From the NCBI RefSeq assembly GCF_001905665.1, contig NZ_LIVX01000006.1:434001-498000 (forward strand): a stretch of 64,000 nucleotides of DNA, read 5' to 3'. Of this stretch, positions 56,911-64,000 are shown in pieces. The stretch comes from Streptomyces sp. CB02261. GTDB taxonomy: Bacteria > Actinomycetota > Actinomycetes > Streptomycetales > Streptomycetaceae. How positions within the stretch are numbered: position 1 is the first letter of the stretch; every line of letters begins with the position of its first letter. The position numbers and the translations under genes are program-made. The notes beneath the pieces were generated by a model that worked only from the letters and a program-made list of their open reading frames with translations, was not told the origin of the DNA and did no database searches.

Positions 56911-58986
56911 TCACCCCGCGCGTACGGCGGGCCGGTCGACGGCGCCGGCGGCGGCGCGGCGCCAGGCGGATTCGCGGAGCAGGCGCAGCCCGTTGAGCCC
57001 CACGAGGACGGTGGAGCCCTCGTGGCCGAGGACGCCGAGGGGCAGCGGCAGGCTGCCCAGGAGGTCCCAGAGCACCAGGACCGTGATGAAGGCGCCCGCG
57101 ATGACGAGGTTCTGCACGACCAGGGCGCGGGCGCGGCGGGAGAGCGCGACGACGGTGGGGACGGTGGCGAGTTCGTCCCGGACGATCACCGCGTCGGCGG
57201 TCTCCAGGGCGAGGTCGGAGCCCGCGCGGCCCATGGCGATGCCGATGTGGGCGGCGGCCAGGGCGGGCGCGTCGTTGACGCCGTCGCCGATCACCATGAC
57301 CCTGCGTCCCGCCCGCTCCTGGTCCTGGACGGCGGCGACCTTGTCCTGTGGCAGGAGACCGGCGCGGACGTCGGAGATGCCGACGGCGGCGGCCAGGCGG
57401 GCGGCGGCACGGGGGTTGTCGCCGGTGAGCAGCGTCGGTGCGGTGCCGGTCAGGTCGGTCAGGGCCGCGACGGTGGCGGTGGCGTCCGGGCGGAGCCGGT
57501 CCTCGATGCCAAGGACGCCGGCCGGCGCTCCGTCCACCGTGACGAGTACGGCCGTGTGTCCGTCGGCCTCGAGGCCGGCCGCCACGTCGGCGGCTCGGGT
57601 GGAGAGCGCGTCCTCGGCGCCGTGCAGGAGCCGGGCGGGGGCGCCGACCCGGACGGTTCGGCCGCCGACGGTGGCGGTGACACCGACGCCGGGCGTGGAG
57701 ACGAAGTCCTCGGCCGGCGCGAGCCGGTGACCGCGGGCGTGGGCGGCGAGGACGACCGCGCGGGCCAGCGGGTGCTCGCTGGGGTGTTCGGCGGCGGCCG
57801 CGAGTGCAAGGAGCCCGTCCGCGTCCAGGCCGGACGTGGCGGTCCCGCCCTTCCCGTCGGCTCCGACCGCCTCCTCCCGCCCGCTCGTCGCCGACTCGGA
57901 CCCGTCCTCGCCGGACAGGAGACGGACGGCGGTGACGCGTGGTGTGCCCTCGGTCAGCGTGCCCGTCTTGTCGAGGGCCACCGCGTCGATCTGTCCCAGG
58001 CGCTCCATCACCACGGCGGACTTCACCAGTACCCCGTGCCGGCCGGCGTTCGCGAGGGCCGAGAGCAGTGGGGGCATGGTGGCCAGGACCACGGCGCACG
58101 GCGAGGCGACGATCATGAAGGTCATGGCCCGGAGCAGGGAGTCGTTCAGTCCGGCGTCGAACGCCAGGGGGACCAGGAAGACGGCCAGGGTGGCCGCGAC
58201 CATGCCGAGGGAGTACCGCTGCTCGATCTTCTCGATGAACAGCTGCGTGGGCGCCTTGGTCGCGGAGGCTTCCTCGACCATCCGTACGATCCGGGCGATC
58301 ACCGAGTCCGAGGCGTCCCGCCCGACCCCGACCCGCAGCACGCCCGTGCCGTTGAGGGTGCCCGCGAAGACCTCGTCACCGGGCTCCTTGACCACGGGCA
58401 GGGGCTCGCCGGTGATGGTGGCCTGGTCGACCTCGCTCGCCCCCGCCAGGACGCGGCCGTCGGCGCCGACGCGCTCACCGGGGCGGATCACGATGACGTC
58501 CCCGACCACCAGGTCCGCGGTCGGCACGCTCTCCTCGGCGTCGTCGGCCAGGAGCCGGGTGGCGGTGGCCGGGGCGAGGTCGAGCAGGCCGCGTACCGAG
58601 TCCTCGGTCCGGGCGGTCGCCACCGCTTCCAGGGCCCCGGAGGTCGCGAAGATCACGATCAGCAGCGCCCCGTCGAGGACCTGCCCGATGGCGGCCGCGC
58701 CGAGGGCGGCGACCACCATCAGCAGGTCCACGTCCAGGGTCTTGTCCCGCAGCGCCTTCAGGCCCTCCCACGCGGGCTCCCAGCCGCCGGTGAGATAGGT
58801 GGCGGCGAAGAGCGGACCCCACGTCCACGCCGGGGCGCCGAGAAGGGCCAGGGGGAGGCCGGCCAGGAACAGCAGCAGGGCGGCCAGGGCCCAGCGGGCC
58901 TCCGGCAGCGCCAGGACGCGGGTGCGCCGCCGTACGTCCACCGTGTCGGCGGACGGGGGTGCGGGCTGGGTCAGCGTGGAGGCCAT
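56911..58986 (-). CDS. P1B-4-type heavy-metal-transporting ATPase (CtpD-like)
   Basis: 691 residues from ATG 58986. It has the phosphorylation motif ALDKTGTLTEG, TGEP loop ITGEPLPVVKE, HP motif SEHPLARAVV, GDGVNDAPALAAA, membrane metal motif SPCAVVLA in TM4 and HEGSTVLVGLNGLRLL near the C-terminus. SPC plus HEG(G/S)T define the P1B-4 subgroup (Co2+/Fe2+/Ni2+ and related). No N-terminal HMA domain is present, as usual for this subgroup. Divergent from an ArsR whose metal site is of the CzrA/NmtR type, so induction by a transition metal is expected. Confidence 0.92.
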   Translation of the reverse strand: MASTLTQPAPPSADTVDVRRRTRVLALPEARWALAALLLFLAGLPLALLGAPAWTWGPLFAATYLTGGWEPAWEGLKALRDKTLDVDLLMVVAALGAAAIGQVLDGALLIVIFATSGALEAVATARTEDSVRGLLDLAPATATRLLADDAEESVPTADLVVGDVIVIRPGERVGADGRVLAGASEVDQATITGEPLPVVKEPGDEVFAGTLNGTGVLRVGVGRDASDSVIARIVRMVEEASATKAPTQLFIEKIEQRYSLGMVAATLAVFLVPLAFDAGLNDSLLRAMTFMIVASPCAVVLATMPPLLSALANAGRHGVLVKSAVVMERLGQIDAVALDKTGTLTEGTPRVTAVRLLSGEDGSESATSGREEAVGADGKGGTATSGLDADGLLALAAAAEHPSEHPLARAVVLAAHARGHRLAPAEDFVSTPGVGVTATVGGRTVRVGAPARLLHGAEDALSTRAADVAAGLEADGHTAVLVTVDGAPAGVLGIEDRLRPDATATVAALTDLTGTAPTLLTGDNPRAAARLAAAVGISDVRAGLLPQDKVAAVQDQERAGRRVMVIGDGVNDAPALAAAHIGIAMGRAGSDLALETADAVIVRDELATVPTVVALSRRARALVVQNLVIAGAFITVLVLWDLLGSLPLPLGVLGHEGSTVLVGLNGLRLLRESAWRRAAAGAVDRPAVRAG

Positions 58987-59042
58987 GACAAAGGGAGTCC
59001 CTTCACGGGAGGAGCGGTACAGCCTCACCGTACAGGAACACT

Positions 59043-59064
59043 TGAACATCCATTCATGTGTTCA
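59043..59064. promoter_or_regulatory. CzrA/NmtR-type operator between ctp and arsR genes
   Basis: TGAACA (59043-59048) and TGTTCA (59059-59064) form a perfect inverted repeat with a 10-nt spacer, in an AT-rich window 57 bp from the ATPase start and 19 bp from the regulator start. It fits the 12-2-12 operators of metal ArsR proteins. Confidence 0.75.
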
Positions 59065-59082
59065 TTTCCGTAGGATGCTGCC

Positions 59083-59454
59083 ATGGGCCATGGAGTGAAC
59101 GCACCGGACAGCAGCGCGGGACCGCGCACCCGCCTGACCCCCGAGAACGCGCAGCAGGTCGCCACCACGCTCCAGGCGCTGTCCACCCCGTCGAGGCTCC
59201 TGATCCTGGCGCGCCTGCGCGAGGGACCCTGTGCGGCGACGGAGCTCGCGGACGCCGTCGGCATGGAGCAGTCGGCGTGCTCCCATCAGCTGCGCCTGTT
59301 GCGCAACCTCGGCCTCGTCACCGGCACCCGCGAGGGCCGTTCCGTCGTCTACGCCCTCCACGACGACCACGTCGCCGGCCTCCTCGACCAGGCCCTCTAC
59401 CACGTGGAACACCTGCGCCTCGGCATGACCGACACGGCGGCCGGGACGCGTTGA
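59083..59454 (+). CDS. ArsR/SmtB-family metal sensor (alpha5-site type)
   Basis: 123 residues. The HTH is QSACSHQLRLLRNLGLV. The C-terminal helix carries DDHVAGLLDQALYHVEH, i.e. Asp-x-His-(10)-His-(2)-His, the tetrahedral/octahedral alpha5 site of CzrA and NmtR. No ArsR-type cysteine pair; this separates it from the arsenic regulators at the other end of the window. It should derepress the P1B-4 ATPase gene on binding Zn, Co or Ni. Confidence 0.92.
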   Translation: MGHGVNAPDSSAGPRTRLTPENAQQVATTLQALSTPSRLLILARLREGPCAATELADAVGMEQSACSHQLRLLRNLGLVTGTREGRSVVYALHDDHVAGLLDQALYHVEHLRLGMTDTAAGTR

Positions 59455-59675
59455 CACGACGGTCGGCCCAGCCCGGCCGGCGAGCACCCGGGGGCCCAAG
59501 CGACGAGGCCACGGGTCGTCAACCTGACAGCGATCCGGGTGACGGCCGCTGACCTGCCCCTTTCCGGGCCGTACGCGGGTGAGGCCGTGAGGCTGCGCTA
59601 GACACGACGCGTGGCGGGTGGACTCTCAGGCAGGAGCGTCGACCGACGGACCGTCAAGAGGAGCCGGAGCAGGCC

Positions 59676-61055
59676 ATGAAGGACTTCGCGTCGATCCCCA
59701 CCGCTCCCCGCGCGCTCCCCCTGGTCGGGCACGTCGTGCCGCTGCTGCGGGACCCGCTGGCGTTCCTGAACTCGCTGCCCGCCCACGGCGAACTCGTCCG
59801 CATCCGGCTCGGCCCCCTCAGCGTCGTCGTGATCTGCGATCCGGAACTGACCCGGCGCGCCCTGCTGGACGACCGCGTCTTCGACAAGGGCGGCCCGCTC
59901 TACGACCGCCTGCGGGAAGTGATCGGCGTCGGCGTGGTCTCCTGCCCGCACCAGGCGCATCGCCGGCTGCGGCGGCTGTCCCAGCCCGCCTTCCACCAGG
60001 CCCGGCTCCCGGACTACGCACGGGCCATGACCGCGTGCGTACGGGAGACGACCGACTCCTGGAGTCCCGGCCAGATCATCGATGTGCCCGCCGAGATGAT
60101 GGCGACCAGCTCCAGGATCATCACCGCCACCCTGTTCTCCGACACCCTGCCCTCGACCGCGCACGGCCGGCTCGTCGACGACGTCACCACCGTGGTCAAG
60201 AGCCTGTATCAGCGCATGTTCCTGATCCCGCCGCTCGACCGTCTGCCCACCCCCGGCAATCGCGCCCACCTCGCCGCCCGCGCCCGCCTCCACGACACCG
60301 TCGAGCGCGTCATCGCGCGGCGCCGCGCCGACGGCGCCGACTACGGTGACCTGCTCTCGGCCCTGGTGGCGGCCCACGACCCCGAGGACGAGGGCCCCGG
60401 TATGACCGGCGCCGAGATCAGCGACACGATCGTCTCCTTCATCCTGGCCGGCATCGAGAGCACCGCCGCCACGCTGTCCTCGGCGCTCGACCTGCTGGCC
60501 CGTCACCCCGGCGTCGAGCAGGGGGTGCACGCCGAGGTCGACGCCGTCCTGGACGGCGCGCCGGCCACCTACGCCGACCTGCCGCGTCTGGCGCTGACCG
60601 AGCGCGTCATCACCGAAACCCTCCGGCTGCGCCCGCCGGGCTGGTTCTTCACCCGGGTGGTGACCGTCGACACGCACCTCGGCGGATACCTGCTGCCGGC
60701 CGGGACCAGCGTCGCGTACAGCCCTTACCTCATCCACCACCGGCCCGACCTCCACCACGATCCCGAGACCTTCGCCCCGGACCGCTGGGCCACCACGCTC
60801 GCCCAGCCGCCGCGTCACGCCTTCCTGCCCTTCGCCGCGGGCGCCCGCAAATGCATCGGGGACTCGTTCAGCATGATCGAGGCCACCCTCGCCCTCGCGA
60901 CCATCGCCTCCCGATGGCGCCTGGAGCACATGTCGGAGCACCGAGGGCGTCTCGCCGCGGCGGTGACGCTCGAACTCCGCGACCTGCACATGCGGGTACG
61001 GCCACGCGCCGCGACGCCCGGAGCGGCCGCCCGCTCCACCGAGGGGCGACCCTGA
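59676..61055 (+). CDS. Cytochrome P450
   Basis: 459 residues from ATG 59676 after AGGAGCCGGAGC. The full fold is present: I-helix AGIESTAATLSSALD, ETLRLRPPGWFFTR (ExxR), and the heme loop FLPFAAGARKCIGDSF with proximal Cys. The N-terminal PLVGHVVPLLRDPLAFLNSLPAHGELV and overall length resemble bacterial P450s such as the pentalenene oxygenase type. No ferredoxin, reductase or terpene cyclase gene is next to it, so it is an orphan; the substrate is unknown. Confidence 0.92.
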   Translation: MKDFASIPTAPRALPLVGHVVPLLRDPLAFLNSLPAHGELVRIRLGPLSVVVICDPELTRRALLDDRVFDKGGPLYDRLREVIGVGVVSCPHQAHRRLRRLSQPAFHQARLPDYARAMTACVRETTDSWSPGQIIDVPAEMMATSSRIITATLFSDTLPSTAHGRLVDDVTTVVKSLYQRMFLIPPLDRLPTPGNRAHLAARARLHDTVERVIARRRADGADYGDLLSALVAAHDPEDEGPGMTGAEISDTIVSFILAGIESTAATLSSALDLLARHPGVEQGVHAEVDAVLDGAPATYADLPRLALTERVITETLRLRPPGWFFTRVVTVDTHLGGYLLPAGTSVAYSPYLIHHRPDLHHDPETFAPDRWATTLAQPPRHAFLPFAAGARKCIGDSFSMIEATLALATIASRWRLEHMSEHRGRLAAAVTLELRDLHMRVRPRAATPGAAARSTEGRP

Positions 61056-61061
61056 CCGGCG

Positions 61062-61077
61062 CTGCCCGAACGGGCAG
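61062..61077. terminator. Short hairpin between the P450 and secY-like genes
   Basis: CTGCCCG (61062-61068) and CGGGCAG (61071-61077), between convergent stops at 61055 and 61083. Confidence 0.5.
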
Positions 61078-61082
61078 GGCCG

Positions 61083-62354
61083 TCAGCGGGGGGACTGCTC
61101 GTACCGATGGAGCACCGCCAGGGACTCCATCTGCTTCGCCGCCGGCAGTACGGTGCCCAGGGCGGCGCTCGCGGTGATCAGCAGAGTCGTCACGCCGAGG
61201 GCGTACCGCCCGGCCGGCCCGTCGAACACCATGAGCGTGACGACGGGGACGAGGGCCACGGCCGTCATGCAGAGCGCGGCGGCCAGTCCGATCCGCAGCC
61301 GGACGTAGCCGATGTACTCGGCGGTCTGCCGGCCCGGGCGGATGCCGGGGACGAAGAGGCCCGACTGCTTCAAGCGGTCCGCGAGTTCGGCGGCGCCCGG
61401 CTCGATGCCCGCCCGGAGCCACGCGTGCGCGAAGACGACCAGGAGGTACGCGGGCAGCGGCCACGGTCCCAGTGGGGCGGGCACCAGGAGCAGCAGCGAC
61501 GCGGTCACCATCACGCCGAGGCCGCCCTGTCCGCCCCTGACCGGCACGTACGTCGGCGTCGGGCCGAACAGGCGGCGGCCGGCCATCCGCCGGGCCTGCT
61601 GCACCGGAATCCGCCGCTCCCCCTGCTGCACCATGACGACGACCGCCACCATGACCACGAGGGCGAGGGCGACGAGAAGGACGAGGACGACGCCCCGCGT
61701 GCCTCCGGTCTCCCGCGCGGCGTTCAGCACCTGGTCCGGGACGACCGCGGCGATCTGGGCGAGAAAGAGGACGGAGAACCCCTCACCGACGCCCCGGGCC
61801 GTGATCAGCCCGCCCAACAGCACGACCACCGCCGTCCCCGCCGTCATGCAGGCCGCCAGCACGACCGGCACGAGCGGGCCGTGCGCTTCGGCGTGGAGCA
61901 GGGACGAGTCGTCCGGGGCGCAGACGCCGGTGAGCGGGACGCATCCGCCGTCGGTCACCGCGACCGCCACCACCACGGCGAACGCGGCGGCCAGGAGGAC
62001 GGCCGTCCACCGGGTGCCGCGCGCGATCACGGCGGCGCCCTCCTCGCCGGCCGCCCGCAGCGCCCCCATGCGCGGGACCAGCGGAGCGACGACCTCCATG
62101 ACGAGGCGGGCGGCGACGACGGGGACGATCCCGAAGGCGAACACCGAGAGCTGCCCCAGCCCACCGCCGGTCAGCAACTCGACGAGGCCGTGGAGCGGGC
62201 CCCCTCCCCCGTCGCCCGCGGCTGTCTCGTCCGCCGCCCCGCCGCGTACGCCCGGCAGGGGCAGGGTCTGCCCCAGCCGGAAGAGCACGACGGCGAGCAC
62301 CGTCCACAGCAGTCGCCTCCGCAGCGCGGGCACGCGCAGCGCTCGTACGAGCAT
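61083..62354 (-). CDS. SecY paralogue (accessory translocon-like protein)
   Basis: 423 residues. SecY-like landmarks: RLLWTVLAVVLFRLGQTLPLPGV (TM1 and plug region), LSVFAFGIVPVVAARLVMEV, VMVQQGERRIPVQQARRM (the ERRIPVQ cytosolic loop of SecY), and DRLKQSGLFVPGIRPGRQTAEYI. About ten hydrophobic segments are predicted. A streptomycete normally carries a housekeeping secY in a ribosomal operon; this copy is alone and divergent in the plug and first loop. It might serve a special export substrate or be non-essential; no accessory secA is nearby. Confidence 0.82.
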   Translation of the reverse strand: MLVRALRVPALRRRLLWTVLAVVLFRLGQTLPLPGVRGGAADETAAGDGGGGPLHGLVELLTGGGLGQLSVFAFGIVPVVAARLVMEVVAPLVPRMGALRAAGEEGAAVIARGTRWTAVLLAAAFAVVVAVAVTDGGCVPLTGVCAPDDSSLLHAEAHGPLVPVVLAACMTAGTAVVVLLGGLITARGVGEGFSVLFLAQIAAVVPDQVLNAARETGGTRGVVLVLLVALALVVMVAVVVMVQQGERRIPVQQARRMAGRRLFGPTPTYVPVRGGQGGLGVMVTASLLLLVPAPLGPWPLPAYLLVVFAHAWLRAGIEPGAAELADRLKQSGLFVPGIRPGRQTAEYIGYVRLRIGLAAALCMTAVALVPVVTLMVFDGPAGRYALGVTTLLITASAALGTVLPAAKQMESLAVLHRYEQSPR

Positions 62355-62518
62355 GACCGACCCCCCGTCCGTCCCACCGTCACCGGGGCCGGATGGTCAC
62401 CCCACCGAACGCTCCCTCTTGTTGGACACGCAGTCAACTCCCTTATGGGGCAAGCGCCTCGCGACTCGCGCCGTCGCGAGAAGGGATTCCGACGCGACCG
62501 GCCCCGGACGGCGCGACG

Positions 62519-62560
62519 GCCCGGAGGGGCAGCGGCCTGGTGGCCGTCGCCCCTCCGGGC
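62519..62560. terminator. Hairpin between the PRC-barrel and secY-like genes
   Basis: GCCCGGAGGGGC (62519-62530) pairs perfectly with GCCCCTCCGGGC (62549-62560); an inner CGGCC-TGGT-GGCCG extends it. It lies 39 nt past the PRC-barrel stop. Confidence 0.75.
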
Positions 62561-62598
62561 TCACGCGTTCCTCGGGACGGTCTCGTCCGGTCGGAGGG

Positions 62599-63492
62599 TC
62601 AGGTGCGGCCCTCGTCGGTCCGGCCGCGCCGCTCGGAGCGGTCGCCGGTCACGTCGGCGTCGTCGACCGTGTCGGCCTCGACGTCGATCCGCTCCTTACG
62701 GACCTGGCCGGTGACGGTCTCCTCGTCCACGACCTCGTCCGTCCGCAGGCTCACCCGCTCGACGGGGACGGCCCTGGTCTCGACGACGGCGCGCTCCTCG
62801 TGGAGGGTGACCTCGTGCTCGGCCTCGGAGATCTCGGGTCCGGTCATGGCCTGGTCCCGGTTAGCCTCGGTGATGGGCTCGCGCTCGACGCGGACTTCCT
62901 CGTGGCGCACCGGGATGGTCTGCTGGACCTCCTCGGTGACGACGTACTTGCGCAGCCTGATGCGGCCCGTCTCCACCTGTTCGGTGCCGACGTGCAGCTC
63001 CTCCTCGGAGCGGGTCATCGCGTCGTCGCCCGTGCGCGCCGTGCCGCGGTCGGCGAGGCCGCTCGTGTCGCTCAGGCCGCGGGCGCGATCGCCGCCGCCT
63101 CGCTGGGCGGTGCCCGCCGCGCCGTGCGCCCAACCGCCGTCACCGGGCTGGTTCGCCCGCTGCCAGGCGTCGTCCCATGCGATGCCGTAGTGCTCGTACA
63201 GGCGCCGTTCCTCCGTGACGGACAGATGACCGCCGCCGTCCACGTCGACGTGGGGGGCGTCCTTGATCCGTTCCTTGGGGTACGGGACCTCCAGGTGGTC
63301 GTCGACCATGGACGCGTCCTTGATCGGTACGAACGACTCGCTGGTGCCGAACAGCCCGGTCTTGACGGTGACCCATTCGGGGCGACCGGTGACGTCGTCG
63401 ACGTAGATGTGCTTGGCATCGCCGATCTTCTTGCCCTGGGCGTCGTGGACCGGGTGGTCCACCACCGCGGGGATCTGTTCCTGGGCGATCAT
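62599..63492 (-). CDS. PRC-barrel and DUF2382 domain protein
   Basis: 297 residues from ATG 63492 after AGGAGGG. The PRC barrel fills about 5-85 (VVDHPVHDAQGKKIGDAKHIYVDDVTGRPEWVTVK). A Gly-rich linker follows, and a DUF2382 domain at about 165-280 has the repeated LRKYVVTEEVQQTIPVRHEEVRVEREP pattern. Such proteins are stress-induced and abundant in actinobacteria and Deinococcus; the molecular function is unclear. The upstream region is AT-rich (63530-63590), but I could not assign a sigma factor. Confidence 0.88.
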   Translation of the reverse strand: MIAQEQIPAVVDHPVHDAQGKKIGDAKHIYVDDVTGRPEWVTVKTGLFGTSESFVPIKDASMVDDHLEVPYPKERIKDAPHVDVDGGGHLSVTEERRLYEHYGIAWDDAWQRANQPGDGGWAHGAAGTAQRGGGDRARGLSDTSGLADRGTARTGDDAMTRSEEELHVGTEQVETGRIRLRKYVVTEEVQQTIPVRHEEVRVEREPITEANRDQAMTGPEISEAEHEVTLHEERAVVETRAVPVERVSLRTDEVVDEETVTGQVRKERIDVEADTVDDADVTGDRSERRGRTDEGRT

Positions 63493-63690
63493 GATGGCCC
63501 TCCTGATTCTGTCGCGGTCACCGCGCGACTTACCACCCCAATGGGATGAAAACACGCATATCCAAAAGCATTTCGTTGATTCATAACCGGTTGAGCAGGC
63601 AACACCCGCCCCGGGGTCCGGATTGAGGTCCACGCGCGTCAACAGCCCCCCGGCAGGGCACGGAGCGAGGCCGGATCATAGGCTGCGACC

Positions 63691-64000
63691 ATGCCCAGAA
63701 CTGCACCTCACACCGCCTTCGACGCCCTCCTCTCCGGCAACAAGCGCTTCGTAGCGGGCGCGGTCGAGCATCCGAACCAGGACGCCGCCCGCCGCACCGA
63801 GCTGGCCCCCGGTCAGGACCCGTTCGCCGTCGTCCTCGGATGCTCCGACTCGCGACTGGCCGCCGAGATCATCTTCGACCAGGGCCTCGGGGACCTCTTC
63901 GTCGTACGTACCGCCGGCCACGTGGTCGGGTCCGAGGTCCTGGGGAGCGTCGAGTACGCCACCAGCGTGCTCGGCGCCCGGCTCGTCGTCGTCCTCGGAC
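63691..64000 (+). CDS. Beta-class carbonic anhydrase (3' end outside window)
   Basis: The reading frame from ATG 63691 is open to the right edge (103 codons). It begins MPRTAPHTAFDALLSGNKRFVAG and contains CSDSR (zinc Cys and catalytic Asp/Arg) and VVRTAGHVVGSEVLGSVEYA, typical of beta-carbonic anhydrases. The C-terminal zinc ligands (HxxC) lie beyond the window, so completeness cannot be judged. It interconverts CO2 and bicarbonate. Confidence 0.9.
   Translation, partial: MPRTAPHTAFDALLSGNKRFVAGAVEHPNQDAARRTELAPGQDPFAVVLGCSDSRLAAEIIFDQGLGDLFVVRTAGHVVGSEVLGSVEYATSVLGARLVVVLG

Noticed and set aside
1..64000. Insertion sequences, integrase or att sites bounding the arsenic island
   Set aside because: No transposase or recombinase motif and no flanking direct repeats were found; the left boundary lies outside the window.

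Overview
The window is very GC-rich, its genes often start with GTG, are tightly packed and show strong third-position GC bias. It also carries lineage-typical proteins: an AfsR/SARP-like giant regulator, a SpoIIE-type phosphatase with an anti-sigma-like kinase domain, FHA/Ser-Thr kinase genes, DUF1876 and DUF6777 proteins. It is a piece of a Streptomyces or closely related actinomycete chromosome. No tRNA, rRNA, CRISPR array, transposase or integrase was recognised.

Positions 1 to about 19,900 are an arsenic island. From the left: a truncated ArsO-like flavoprotein, divergent from an arsR; an arsR pair; the ArsP permease; and an ArsN1-type N-acetyltransferase. Then come two long minus-strand units. 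The distal one (15630 to 10094) encodes an ArsL-like radical-SAM enzyme ending RCCVKC, a FemAB/GNAT-like acyltransferase, a COG0523 GTPase, the arsenite methyltransferase ArsM and two ArsR proteins. The proximal one (9766 to 4585) encodes an ATP-grasp ligase followed by the overlapping genes mtnA-mtnB-mtnD-mtnC-mtnP for methylthioadenosine (MTA) salvage. The two units start from near-identical promoter regions of about 83 bp. My reading is an arsinothricin-type organoarsenical biosynthetic cluster: ArsL moves the 3-amino-3-carboxypropyl group of SAM to arsenite and releases MTA, ArsM methylates the arsenic, the mtn enzymes recycle the MTA, ArsN1 and ArsP give self-protection, and the ATP-grasp and FemAB-like enzymes may attach amino acids, as in the tripeptide form of phosphinothricin. 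A phosphate ABC transporter (PstS, a fused PstC-PstA, and a PstB-like ATPase) follows on the plus strand and plausibly deals with phosphate/arsenate competition.

Positions 19,900 to 44,900 look like ordinary chromosome arm. They hold acyl-CoA dehydrogenase, AfsR-like regulator, PP2C-type phosphatase, PHP-domain protein, aldehyde dehydrogenase, ThuA-like and DUF3626 proteins, and a class II aldolase convergent with a TetR. An operon of an FHA-ABC transporter, an SH3-like protein and a Ser/Thr kinase follows. Further on are membrane and secreted proteins, an EF-G-binding-type zinc protein, and a glutarate module (glutaryl-CoA dehydrogenase, CoA-transferase, GntR).

Positions 44,900 to 64,000 continue with an exonuclease, an HhH/coiled-coil membrane protein, secreted enzymes (M19-like dipeptidase with a discoidin domain, beta-propeller, NlpC/P60), a CBS-BON protein, DUF1876, SDR and a DJ-1/PfpI protein. 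A P1B-4 metal ATPase is divergent from a CzrA/NmtR-type ArsR. The window closes with an orphan P450, a SecY paralogue, a PRC-barrel/DUF2382 stress protein and a carbonic anhydrase cut by the right edge. Many convergent gene pairs are separated by long near-perfect hairpins that probably act as bidirectional terminators.
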